Below are positions 1-7,029 of a DNA stretch of 36,832 bases, one piece after another. The stretch comes from Acidimicrobiales bacterium. GTDB taxonomy: Bacteria > Actinomycetota > Acidimicrobiia > Acidimicrobiales > Aldehydirespiratoraceae. Every line of letters starts with the position of its first letter. The first letter of the stretch is position 1. A program made the position numbers and the translations under genes. Location: assembly GCA_029263215.1 (NCBI GenBank), contig JAJCXY010000022.1:1-36832 (forward strand), read 5' to 3'. The notes under the pieces were generated by a model that was not told the origin of the DNA, did no database searches, and saw nothing but the letters and a program-made list of their open reading frames with translations.

Positions 1-186
1 TTCCTGCAGGCGGGCCATGTGTGTGCTGATGTTGCCGTGGGTGAGTCCGGTCTTCTGGGCGAGATATACGAAGTCGGCTTCGTCGACGATGTAGAGGTTC
101 GCCATGATGATCAGTCGGGCCGGTTCGTGGATGAGACGGTCGATTTCGAGTTGAGGCGGCTCTGGGTCGATGTCGGGTCGGTTCAC
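1..186 (-). CDS. Winged-helix transcriptional regulator, partial (3' end outside window)
   Basis: This frame is open from a GTG at 186 to the left edge, giving 62 residues of the N-terminal part. The peptide contains ARLIIMANLYIVDEADFVYL followed by an LTHGNISTHMARLQE-like recognition helix. That is the pattern of the HTH_34 / 'winged helix DNA-binding domain' family, small actinobacterial regulators related to MarR and ArsR. The GTG overlaps the stop of the upstream membrane-protein gene (GTGA, 4 nt), so the two are translationally coupled. By family precedent such regulators control the adjacent membrane protein or transporter; this is inference. The C-terminal half cannot be seen. Confidence 0.8.
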   Translation of the reverse strand, partial: MNRPDIDPEPPQLEIDRLIHEPARLIIMANLYIVDEADFVYLAQKTGLTHGNISTHMARLQE

Positions 187-776
187 GAAGCCTCTGTGAG
201 TGGGTAGCGGTTGAGGAACCGTCTCGTCATCACCGATCCAGTCAGGAAGAACACGACACCGGAGGCGAGGAGCGGCCAGCCAAACCGTGCTTCGACCATC
301 GCGAATATCGCTCCGGTGGCAATCAGGACTGTGGCGTACGCGAGCGTCCGCTTCGCCCCGACGATGACGCCTAGCACGACTGCGATGAGTGCCAGCAGCC
401 AGGCGATGAGGGAATCGGGGCCCACGGCCCAGTCGATATCGTCGGATTGGAGAGATCCGAGGGGGCGGGCCATCAGCATGAACCCTGCAAAGAGGACTCC
501 TGCGGCCGTGTACACCAGTCGTTCCCGACGCCGTCGGTGCTCTGTGAACTTCACGTACCCGGTCCGGGCTTGCACGAAACGCTTCCGCCTTACCGTCATC
601 GGTGAAATCGACACCGCGACCAGAGCCGCTGCTCCAGGCAAGTAGTCCGGCCACAGGAGCCACACGGCACCAAGCCAGGCCGTTGAGATGCCAACGAAGA
701 CGTCGATCACTCCGTCGGCGTAGGCCGCTCCGTATGACCTTCGTTCGAGTTTTCTCAGTTCGGGTGAGTTCGTCAT
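183..776 (-). CDS. Integral membrane protein of unknown function
   Basis: The protein has 197 residues. A basic, soluble N-terminus (about 40 residues, MTNSPELRKLERRSYG) is followed by about five hydrophobic segments: paired ones near residues 30-65, one near 90-105, and three in the C-terminal half. No catalytic motif was recognised. ATG 776 is chosen over the TTG five codons upstream because GGAAAG lies about 7 nt before it. The next gene, a winged-helix regulator, overlaps its stop by 4 nt, so the pair is a two-gene operon. The arrangement resembles actinobacterial 'membrane protein + HTH_34 regulator' pairs. Function is not known. Confidence 0.75.
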   Translation of the reverse strand: MTNSPELRKLERRSYGAAYADGVIDVFVGISTAWLGAVWLLWPDYLPGAAALVAVSISPMTVRRKRFVQARTGYVKFTEHRRRRERLVYTAAGVLFAGFMLMARPLGSLQSDDIDWAVGPDSLIAWLLALIAVVLGVIVGAKRTLAYATVLIATGAIFAMVEARFGWPLLASGVVFFLTGSVMTRRFLNRYPLTEAS

Positions 777-1329
777 CGCTACACTTTCCAATGAAGATTA
801 CTCTGCAACACAAACCTACCCGTCAGGGGACACTTCGACAACCAGTCCAGCCGTCTGAGAGCCGCCACTGACGATGCGGCACGAGCCTGGCTCTCGCATG
901 TAGGCACGAACACGAAACCCCGCTCAGAAGCGGCCTCAAGCGAAGCACCGATCGCGAGGTGGCGAAGGCACCCCGCCCGATGACTGCGCCCGGAATCACA
1001 GTCGATCGGCCCGAGGAGCCCCTAGGTATCGGCCCGTACCGAGCATCCGATAGCTCTCCGACTTCGGCGATCGCGCGAGGTCGTCCGATATCGGGTGGAT
1101 CGGCTGCTGCGTAGCGCCGGCGATGCGGCGCGGGCGGACTGTTCGGGCATCGCTATTCCCGGGCGGGTGCTCGAGGACGAGGTAAATGCGGTCAGCCCGC
1201 CTTCGGGCATCCGAGTGTTCGACCGACTCTATGCACGGGAGTGCTTCTGGACCCGGTCGCTCGGTTCATGAGTGATGGGTCCGGTTGTTCACAGGTCCGG
1301 GAAGGAAGCCGGCTGCTTCGTTCCGGCGC
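777..1329. other. Gene-poor stretch with decayed coding remnants
   Basis: No convincing complete gene is seen. A forward frame is open from 1026 to a stop at 1269-1271, with a GTG at 1095 as the only plausible start (58 codons). Its translation (VDRLLRSAGDAARADCSGIA at the start) has coding-like composition but was not matched to a family and lacks a ribosome binding site. It may be the tail of a degraded gene. The rest shows only short overlapping frames without a preferred reading direction. The location, between a two-gene operon and an IS remnant, fits decay of an accessory region. Confidence 0.4.
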
Positions 1330-1627
1330 TCAGTCCTGGTATTGGCGACGGCCCGGGAGGTCACCGTAGAACCGCTGCTTGCGGATCGCCTCGGTGATCT
1401 CGTCCTTTTGAGCCTGCGTTGGTCTCGGGCGAAGGCTTGGTCGCGGGTTTCGCAGAGAACGAACGAAGCCTTTGATCTGGTTGATTAGCTTCATAGATCC
1501 ACAGTAGCTCGACGACAGACCTGTCACCGAGCGATTTCGCTACCTGACACCGACGCCGATCCGACGATCGATACCACTCGACCGCCTCACGCCGAAACTC
1601 CTCGGGATACTTCGATGGACGACTCAT
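1330..1627 (-). pseudogene. IS3-family transposase OrfA remnant
   Basis: The ATG at 1627 begins MSRPSKYPEEFRREAVEWYR, the classical N-terminus of IS3-family OrfA (HTH_Tnp_1; the usual form is 'RPSKYPEEFRREAVxLYRSS...VAKSLGI'). After the VAKSLG segment the family match is lost. A neighbouring frame resumes with an acidic/basic helical stretch (AQKDEITEAIRKQRFY) and ends at 1330. No OrfB with a DDE core follows and no clear terminal inverted repeats were found. The remnant is therefore non-functional: truncated, and apparently frameshifted. It lies directly against the truncated 5' end of the AraC/GyrI-like fragment on the other strand, suggesting that it caused that truncation. Confidence 0.55.
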
Positions 1628-1642
1628 CCGGGCCTCCTTCCC

Positions 1643-1999
1643 GTGGACAGACATCCAGGATCGGGTGTCCACCAAGCCGGATCAACTCCCGACATCGTGG
1701 ATTCGGTCAATTGTCGCTACGACATTGCAGTGGAGGTGGCAGATGACAGCCGCCCTGTCGAGCCGTTCGGCGTCATGTCGTTCGGCCCGACACTCGTTGC
1801 CGAGATTGATGTCATCGGGACAGCCGAGGTTGAGCAGCAAGCCCTTGACTGGTTGTTCGGTACTTGGTTGCGTTCCAGCGGCTACATCCCGGCTGACCTG
1901 CCCACGTTCGAAGCTTGGCACGGTCACCCCTCCGAGACTCCTCCCCGAAAGCTCGAGCTGACAATCCAGCTCCCCGTGACGAGGATCTCAGATAAGTGA
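1643..1999 (+). pseudogene. C-terminal fragment of AraC-type regulator with GyrI-like domain
   Basis: From about 1694 the translation reads as a GyrI-like effector-binding domain: CRYDIAVEVADDSRPVEPFG, then an ALDWLFGTWLRSSGY helix, then KLELTIQLPV before the stop at 1997-1999. In the AraC family this domain follows two N-terminal HTH motifs. Those are absent here: the upstream codons belong to sequence shared with the transposase remnant on the opposite strand. ATG 1643 is only the first in-frame start and has no ribosome binding site. I read it as a stump of a multidrug- or stress-sensing AraC regulator cut by transposition. A stand-alone GyrI/SbmC-like protein (about 100 residues) is possible but less likely. 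Confidence 0.6.
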
Positions 2000-2315
2000 A
2001 ACCAAACACCGGAGAGCTCCGATCAGAATGCTCCGCTCGACACCCGTTGACACCGTTCGTACCCGGCAATGTGATCCTCCAATCACCGCCCGCACCCGCC
2101 ATCGTCACCGACCGCAGAAACAAGCGGATGGATCACCGACATATCCCCGTTCTGTGGCGCGGGCTTCGTGTTTGGTGGGTGTCGCTACGAGTGGGTGTTT
2201 GCGCAAGCGAAACACCGATCGAAAGTGCCGATCCCGAGTGGGTGCCTGTGCCGCTGTAGGTCGCAATATGGGTGCGCTGGAGCCGGCCCCGATCACCTCG
2301 GGCCGACAGCAGCGG
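2000..2315. other. Intergenic stretch without a supported gene
   Basis: Neither strand carries a frame with family resemblance. An imperfect hairpin at 2195-2215 (GTGTTT...AAACAC with a GCGC/GCG inner stem and one bulged G) is the only structure noticed. It lies about 100 bp beyond the 3' end of the methyltransferase-like gene on the minus strand and has no T-tract, so a terminator role is doubtful. Confidence 0.4.
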
Positions 2316-2942
2316 TCAGGCGACGCGTTCGAAGAGGTAGGCGAACGGTGACTTCGTGTAGGCCACGCCACGCCCGGTCTTGTGGAGTAGCTCGAGGGTG
2401 AGCTCGACATCTCGCTTCGAGACGAGGTAGGTGTCGAGCGCGTCTGTTCGCACCGAGTAGCGCCCGGCACGTGACACCACGACACCGTGGAGGCGGTACT
2501 GCGCGTTGAGGGAGGCCGCAGCGGCGTCCCCATGGCTGGGGTTGACCAAGAGGAACCCGCCGTGTCGGAGATGGCGGGTGCAGTGTTCGGAGATGAACCC
2601 GGCGTAGAGCGAGACGAGCAGATCGAAGGAACCATCTCTGATGTCGAGGTCGTCGGTGTAATCGGCCTGGATGAACCGCACGGCGTGAAGATCGGGATCG
2701 ACGCCGTGCTCGACGAGCAGTTCGCCTACTCCCGCCTCGTCCGCGAAGAATCGTTCCGCCCGTCGGTCGACGTCGACGTAGGTCACCGAGGGCCAAGTGA
2801 ACGATGGGGTGATGTCCACGTACGAACCTGGGTACAGAGCCGTGCTCACGTGAACTGCGTCCGAAATCGCATCAAAGAGTCCAGTTCGATCACCGACAAG
2901 CCGGTTCTGCTGCTCCCAAAGTTCGCGCGTCGGTTCGAGCAT
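2316..2942 (-). CDS. Class I methyltransferase-like protein, last gene of TetR-linked cassette
   Basis: The protein has 208 residues from ATG 2942, which overlaps the stop of the upstream gene as TGATG, so translation is probably coupled. The middle resembles a Rossmann-fold methyltransferase: a strand ending in YVDVD where the acidic ribose-binding residue normally sits, FIQADYTDD in motif II/III position, and GSFDLLVSLYAGFI followed by LRHGGFLLVNP as motifs IV and V. The glycine-rich motif I is not canonical: VSTALYPGSYVDITPSF stands in its place. SAM binding is therefore likely but not certain. The substrate is unknown. It is co-transcribed with another methyltransferase and a small membrane protein. 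Confidence 0.65.
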   Translation of the reverse strand: MLEPTRELWEQQNRLVGDRTGLFDAISDAVHVSTALYPGSYVDITPSFTWPSVTYVDVDRRAERFFADEAGVGELLVEHGVDPDLHAVRFIQADYTDDLDIRDGSFDLLVSLYAGFISEHCTRHLRHGGFLLVNPSHGDAAAASLNAQYRLHGVVVSRAGRYSVRTDALDTYLVSKRDVELTLELLHKTGRGVAYTKSPFAYLFERVA

Positions 2943-3601
2943 CAGCTGACCAACGTGGTTCGAGCGGTGGTGGCCGTGATGAGGTGAGCGGGCTGGTCTC
3001 CGAACTGGTCGACTCGTGAGGTCGTGGTGGCGAGCCCGGCTGCGCTCAGTGCGTTGGTCATTGTGTCGACGCCGTCGGCGAGACCGGTATGGGCCCCGTG
3101 GTGTCCGCCGGGTTCGTAGAAGCTGTGGGCGGGGTGTTCGAGATCTTCTTCGACGAACAGGATGCGACCGTGAGCCTTCAGCACTCGAACGAGTTCGCAC
3201 GCCGCGGTCTGCTGGTCCTGAAGCAGGTGGACGACGTTGAGCGCGACAACGGCATCGACACTCTGGTCTGGAATGGGGAGGTCTTCGGCGACGCCATAGC
3301 GAACCGCAATCCTTCGACGATTCCGGCTGAGTGCTTGTCGGATGCGGATTGCGACTCTCATCATTCGTGATGGCTCGATCGCGGTGACTCGCCCGGCGGG
3401 TCCGGCCTGTCCTGATGCGGCGATGGTCGCGGGCCCGAGGCCGGCGCCGAGGTCCACAACGTGGTCGCCGTCGCCCACCTCGAGTCGTTCGATCGCTGCC
3501 CGGTGGACGTCCGACGCCCACAGGTGTGAGAGGACGTCGAGCAGAAACTTAGGCGAAGCGCGGTGGCGATGTTTGGGAGCGTGTCTGTCGGCGGCGTTCA
3601 C
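2942..3601 (-). CDS. SAM-dependent methyltransferase (UbiE/type-11 like)
   Basis: The protein has 219 residues from GTG 3601, which overlaps the stop of the membrane-protein gene (GTGA). This start gives a compact methyltransferase; the frame upstream of it is only a shadow of the neighbouring gene. Canonical motifs are present: VVDLGAGLGPATIAA (motif I), VTAIEPS (motif II), GVAEDLPIPDQSVDAVVALN (motifs III/IV) and LKAHGRILFVEED (motif V). The family methylates small molecules or lipids. The substrate cannot be read from sequence. The C-terminus is histidine-rich near residues 165-180 (GGHHGAH). The gene is the middle one of three in a cassette facing a TetR regulator. Confidence 0.85.
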   Translation of the reverse strand: MNAADRHAPKHRHRASPKFLLDVLSHLWASDVHRAAIERLEVGDGDHVVDLGAGLGPATIAASGQAGPAGRVTAIEPSRMMRVAIRIRQALSRNRRRIAVRYGVAEDLPIPDQSVDAVVALNVVHLLQDQQTAACELVRVLKAHGRILFVEEDLEHPAHSFYEPGGHHGAHTGLADGVDTMTNALSAAGLATTTSRVDQFGDQPAHLITATTARTTLVS

Positions 3602-4014
3602 GATTTCACTCCGGCTGCGCCGTCTTGATCGGGTTCGGCGAGGCTGGCCATGAACTCCTGCTTGGCGAAGTAGCCCTTGGCGGCACCCCAGCTCAGCGTG
3701 CCGAGCGCGTGACGGGCGAAATAGATGACGGTACCGGTCGCCAATGCGTCGAGGAACCACGCAGCCGGCGTCCCGAACCCGGCTCGATGATCGATGGTGG
3801 CCAGGGCGGACAGCGTCCAGATGCCCGTGAAGGCGTGCAAGCTGAGCGAGATCCAGAATCCGAAGCAGTACGCGCATTGCCAGCCGTCGTGCAGGTAACG
3901 CAGCGGGCGGGGCAAGCGGTCGATGAGCGCCGGGAACCAGCTTCCCCACTCGGGCAACTTGTCCCAGATGAGGATGTGGACTGCCAATCCCATGAGTGCG
4001 ACTTCGAGATGCAT
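3598..4014 (-). CDS. Small integral membrane protein (DUF1360-like)
   Basis: The protein has 138 residues from ATG 4014, with AGGA about 9 nt upstream. Three membrane segments are predicted: near the N-terminus (VALMGLAVHILIW), around WQCAYCFGFWISL, and around LATGTVIYFA. The CAYCFGFW sequence resembles the C-x2-C-L-G-F-W signature of DUF1360 membrane proteins, whose function is unknown. The C-terminus is acidic and cytoplasmic. It is the first gene of the divergent three-gene cassette; its stop overlaps the GTG of the methyltransferase by 4 nt. The tandem TetR operator-like sites lie in the 117 bp between its start and tetR, so TetR control is likely. Confidence 0.7.
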   Translation of the reverse strand: MHLEVALMGLAVHILIWDKLPEWGSWFPALIDRLPRPLRYLHDGWQCAYCFGFWISLSLHAFTGIWTLSALATIDHRAGFGTPAAWFLDALATGTVIYFARHALGTLSWGAAKGYFAKQEFMASLAEPDQDGAAGVKS

Positions 4015-4067
4015 GACGACATTCCTTTCGTACACGGCACCTGGCACGTGATCAGATCGTGATCGAC

Positions 4068-4124
4068 TGACTGATGGTCATTCGAGTATGACCGATGGTC
4101 AGTCGAGACGCAACCCGTTAGGCT
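4068..4124 (+). promoter_or_regulatory. Tandem TetR-type operators and leaderless tetR promoter
   Basis: Two 13-bp sites lie 21 bp apart (two helical turns): TGACTGATGGTCA at 4068-4080 and the palindrome TGACCGATGGTCA at 4089-4101. The outer arms TGAC/GTCA match the style of actinobacterial TetR operators. The second site supplies the -35 hexamer TGGTCA (4096-4101). A 17-nt spacer leads to TAGGCT (4119-4124), and the ATG of tetR follows 7 nt later. A repressor bound here would block its own promoter and probably that of the divergent cassette. The match is by inspection only. Confidence 0.6.
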
Positions 4125-4131
4125 GTGTCCG

Positions 4132-4725
4132 ATGGCACGCACTACGACAACCCCACCCGACGGGCGCTTCCAGAGCCCGGAAGTACGACGACGTCAGATC
4201 CTCGACGCAGCAGCCGAACTTGCCGTCAGCGAGGGCCTTGAGAGCACTTCGATCGCCCGAGTCGCCGAAGCGGCCGGGTTGGCAAAGGGTTCGATCTACC
4301 TGCACTTCGCCTCTCGCCAGGACCTACTGGCCGGTCTCCAGGCAGATCTGTGGCAACGGATGCTCGCCACGCCCAATGACATCGTCAGTGACGACACGCT
4401 GTCCTGGTCTACCCGCCTCAGTGCTGTTGTCGAGCACTGGATGCGCTTCGAGTTCGAACACCACGGCCTCTACCACTCTGTGTTTCACACCATCGCGACC
4501 GACAGCGACGAACCCCTCGAAGCAGCCCGATCACTTCTCGCTGAGTTGATCCATCGCGGCACCGATGCCGGTGAATTCCACACAGGCGGTCTCGACGCCG
4601 GCGTCGTCGTCGAGTTCCTGCTGAACGGCTATGTCGGACCGTGTTTTCACCACACCAACGCCGACACAGCCATCGACACCGTCCGACAGCTCTTCAACCG
4701 CGTCCTCGGCATCACGACAAGCTGA
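4132..4725 (+). CDS. TetR/AcrR family transcriptional regulator
   Basis: The protein has 197 residues. The N-terminal HTH is canonical: RRRQILDAAAELAVSEGLES, then TSIARVAEAAGLAKGSIYLHF with the GSIYLHF recognition helix, then a RQDLLAGL stretch. The helical C-terminal ligand domain (about residues 75-190) is variable, as in the family, and the ligand is unknown. It is divergent to the membrane-protein/methyltransferase cassette, and two operator-like sites lie between them, so it most likely represses both itself and the cassette. The start is supported by a -10 box 7 nt upstream, implying a leaderless mRNA. Confidence 0.92.
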   Translation: MARTTTTPPDGRFQSPEVRRRQILDAAAELAVSEGLESTSIARVAEAAGLAKGSIYLHFASRQDLLAGLQADLWQRMLATPNDIVSDDTLSWSTRLSAVVEHWMRFEFEHHGLYHSVFHTIATDSDEPLEAARSLLAELIHRGTDAGEFHTGGLDAGVVVEFLLNGYVGPCFHHTNADTAIDTVRQLFNRVLGITTS

Positions 4726-4959
4726 TCAGCCAAAGCATCAGCCGCTCGGACCCCGGAAGTGACCGCGTACTCGGCGCATATCAACAACCACTGGCACCAA
4801 TCTGACCAGCGCGAAATCCGGCAATGAGCTGCGGGTCGTGCCTGCCAGGCCGTCCTGGTCGACGTGCTCGATACTGCCAGCGCAGAATCTCGGTCACCGA
4901 GCCGATCGGGCCGCTCGGTATCGGCCCAACTGCAGCGCCCGGGAATGACGCGCTCGCTT

Positions 4960-5352
4960 TCATCGAGGGCCGAGAAGGTCCCATTTGTTGCCAGCGACAT
5001 CGGCGAAGACGGCGAAGCGGCCGTACGGCTCATCGCGAGGTTCAGTGACGAACTCGACACCGTGATCGAGCATGCGCCGATAGCTAGCGTCGAAGTCATC
5101 GACGCGGAGGAAGAGTCCGACGCGACCGGCGAACTGGTTCCCAACTGCTGATCGCTGGCGCTCACCGTCGGCTTGAGCCAGCAGCAACCCGGTGATGGCG
5201 CCTGGTGGTCGAACGACGACCCACCGCTTCGGTCGCCCGTCGTTGGTGAGCGAGGGAGAATCCTCGATGAGTTCGAAGCCCAGTGCTTGCACAAAGAACT
5301 CGATGGCGCTGTCGTAGTCGTCGATGATGACCGCGGCTTGTTCAATGTGCAT
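4960..5352 (-). CDS. VOC / glyoxalase-fold protein
   Basis: The protein has 130 residues, a single-chain vicinal-oxygen-chelate fold with two beta-alpha-beta-beta-beta halves: MHIEQAAVIIDDYDSAIEFF for the first, and VGLFLRVDDFDASYRRML then FAVFADVAGNKWDLL for the second. H2 is in a metal-ligand position. The usual final Glu is an Asp (WDLL). Substrates in this family range from methylglyoxal adducts to antibiotics such as fosfomycin and bleomycin; none can be assigned. ATG 5352 is supported by TACGTT on the minus strand (5364-5359) ending 6 nt upstream, a leaderless arrangement. No neighbour is co-directional. Confidence 0.85.
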   Translation of the reverse strand: MHIEQAAVIIDDYDSAIEFFVQALGFELIEDSPSLTNDGRPKRWVVVRPPGAITGLLLAQADGERQRSAVGNQFAGRVGLFLRVDDFDASYRRMLDHGVEFVTEPRDEPYGRFAVFADVAGNKWDLLGPR

Positions 5353-5695
5353 CTGCTGAACGTAGACGAACTCTCTACGCGCGGCCCGCACACTTCGACA
5401 CGCAGAATCCCGAGCGGCCGAGACGCAACCGCGCTGCACTCCGGCCCCTATGCGGCGTCACTTAGTTCCTGCCCAGTCGTCCGACAACCTGCCGGCAACC
5501 CGAGCAAATGGACATCCACACGTATGCACCAGTGGTGCGGAGGTTGGTCGCGCAACCCGCCGACAATGCGCAACGCGTAAGGCGTAAGGCGTCGGCTCCA
5601 AAACCCGAACGGTTCGGGTCCATGAATCCAACCATCACATCGATGTCGCTATTTAATCTACGTGAGCTGTAGATAAGTTCGATAGTATCGACCAC
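5353..5695. other. Divergent intergenic region upstream of the VOC and fic genes
   Basis: No gene was supported. At the left end, 5359-5364 is the likely minus-strand -10 box (TACGTT) of the VOC gene. At 5578-5592 there is a short tandem repetition of GCGTAAG. At 5603-5619 lies a 17-bp palindrome, ACCCGAAC-G-GTTCGGGT, with perfect 8-bp arms. At 5656-5690 is the fic promoter region, listed separately. The palindrome could be an operator or a hairpin; neither can be decided from the sequence. Confidence 0.5.
5656..5690 (+). promoter_or_regulatory. fic promoter with two palindromes
   Basis: ATCTAC-7 nt-GTAGAT (5656-5674) is a perfect 6-bp-arm inverted repeat in the -35 zone. CGATA-G-TATCG (5680-5690) is a second palindrome that contains the -10 hexamer TAGTAT (5683-5688). 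The ATG of fic begins 7 nt after the hexamer and no Shine-Dalgarno is seen, so the mRNA is probably leaderless. Operators overlapping both promoter elements suggest tight repression, possibly autoregulation through the C-terminal winged-helix-like part of Fic (inference). Confidence 0.5.
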
Positions 5696-6862
5696 ATGAT
5701 CTACGAGGCGCCACCTCTGATACCGGCTGACCGGGTAGTTCTCGAACAGATCGATGAGCTGCGAGGGGAGCTGAAGTTCTACCTACACAGGCCACGACGT
5801 TGGTACGGAACGCTGCGGCGATCCACCTTTGCGCGCGCCGTCCAGGCCTCGAACTCGATCGAGGGTTACCACGCGAGTGTTGAGGATGTCGCCGCGCTCA
5901 TTCAAGACGAGGAACCTCTCGACGCCAGCGACGAGACCCGCCAGGCGATCAATGGCTACCGAGACGCCATGACCTACGTCGTCCAACTCGCCCCGACATC
6001 ACCCACGATCGATGCTTCTCTGGTTCGGTCACTTCACTTCATGATGATGAAGTACGACCTGTCCAAGAACCCAGGCCAGTGGCGGCCCGGAGCCGTTTGG
6101 GTACAGGACGCGCAGGGAGACACGGTCTACGAGGCGCCCGACTGGGAACTCGTTGACCCGCTGATAGACGAGCTCCTCGCCCAAGTCGCCGACGACACCC
6201 ACGACACGATGGTCGCCGCCGCAATGGCGCACCTCAATCTCACCTTGATTCATCCATTCAGCGACGGCAACGGCCGAATGGCGCGCTGCGTGCAAACCTT
6301 CGTCCTTGCCCGAGATGGCATTCTCGCCCCCGAGTTCTCCAGCATCGAGGAGTACCTCGGTCAGAACACGCGCGACTACTACGACGTGTTGACGACAGTC
6401 GCTCAAGGCAGCTGGTCACCAACGCGAGACGCTCGCCCATGGATCGAGTTCTGTCTCACCGCTCACTACCGGCAGGCGACAATCCTGCTGCGACGTATCC
6501 AAGAAGCAGAAGCGCTCTGGGACCGATGCGAGCAGGCAGCCAGCACACATGGCCTCCCGGATCGGGTCGTCGGCGCATTGTGCGACGCCTCTCGCGGTTG
6601 GCGGCTGCGTCGCTCTCTGTACATCAAGATCACGCGATCGTCCACGGGGGACGGGATCAGCGACGCCATGGCAACGCGAGATCTCGCCGCAATGGCTGGA
6701 GCCGGGCTGCTCAATGCAGTCGGCGAGAAACGAGGACGCTTCTACGAACCCACTCCCGCCCTACACGCTGTCTGGCAGGAGATCCGCGAGATGCGGAAGA
6801 CCCGGCCTAGCACAGACCCATACTCAGCAGCACACCAACCGCGCCTTCCCGGAGTCGAGTGA
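5696..6862 (+). CDS. Fic family protein AMP transferase
   Basis: The protein has 388 residues. The catalytic motif HPFSDGNGRMAR (186-197) matches HPFx(D/E)GNGRxxR completely, so nucleotidyl (usually AMP) transfer to a protein hydroxyl is expected. An inhibitory-helix motif, SNSIEG (52-57), fits (S/T)xxxE(G/N); it lies N-terminal to the Fic core, the class II arrangement in which the enzyme is self-inhibited. The C-terminal part (about 280-370) is predicted to be a winged-helix-like domain ending in a GRFYEPTPAL-type hairpin, common in stand-alone Fic proteins. The target is unknown. It is the last gene of the accessory region, about 170 bp before the tRNA-Gly fragment. Roles in such elements include toxin-like or stress functions (inference). 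Confidence 0.93.
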   Translation: MIYEAPPLIPADRVVLEQIDELRGELKFYLHRPRRWYGTLRRSTFARAVQASNSIEGYHASVEDVAALIQDEEPLDASDETRQAINGYRDAMTYVVQLAPTSPTIDASLVRSLHFMMMKYDLSKNPGQWRPGAVWVQDAQGDTVYEAPDWELVDPLIDELLAQVADDTHDTMVAAAMAHLNLTLIHPFSDGNGRMARCVQTFVLARDGILAPEFSSIEEYLGQNTRDYYDVLTTVAQGSWSPTRDARPWIEFCLTAHYRQATILLRRIQEAEALWDRCEQAASTHGLPDRVVGALCDASRGWRLRRSLYIKITRSSTGDGISDAMATRDLAAMAGAGLLNAVGEKRGRFYEPTPALHAVWQEIREMRKTRPSTDPYSAAHQPRLPGVE

Positions 6863-6975
6863 GACGGCGGCAGACCCTCGGAAGATCGTTTCGTGCCTAC
6901 AACGTGCCTAGAAGAGACGAGAACGGGTGTGATCAGAGGGGACTTCTAGGGACCTTGGGCAGGCCCGAAAACCAC

Positions 6976-7003
6976 CTCTGACCTGCATAAACGCAGGTCA
7001 GAG
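6976..7003. terminator. Perfect 11-bp hairpin downstream of fic
   Basis: CTCTGACCTGC (6976-6986), loop ATAAAC, GCAGGTCAGAG (6993-7003): a perfect 11-bp stem between the convergent fic and GGDEF-EAL genes. There is no long T-run after it on either strand, so intrinsic termination is plausible but weak. Because it lies 27 bp from the tRNA fragment it could instead be an integrase arm site or excision signal of a former element. Confidence 0.5.
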
Positions 7004-7029
7004 TAGATATTCGACTGACGCCGCCGGCG

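Noticed and set aside
2195..2215. Hairpin as terminator of the TetR-linked cassette
   Set aside because: It lies about 100 bp beyond the stop, has a bulge, and no T-tract follows.
3602..3949. N-terminal extension of the methyltransferase at 2942-3601 to an ATG at 3949
   Set aside because: The extension lies out of frame over the membrane-protein gene, is Arg/His-rich, and GTG 3601 gives an exact 4-nt overlap with that gene's stop.
4647..5393. Minus-strand frame of about 250 codons covering the tetR 3' end and the VOC gene
   Set aside because: Ser/Thr/Arg-rich shadow in another frame; the VOC frame inside it has clear family motifs.
5590..5630. Possible tRNA-Trp-like fragment (GGCTCCAAAACC followed by GGTTCGGGTCC)
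   Set aside because: The anticodon stem does not pair with proper spacing, the T-loop is TTCGGGT instead of TTCRANY, and no acceptor strands match. The palindrome at 5603-5619 explains most of the resemblance.
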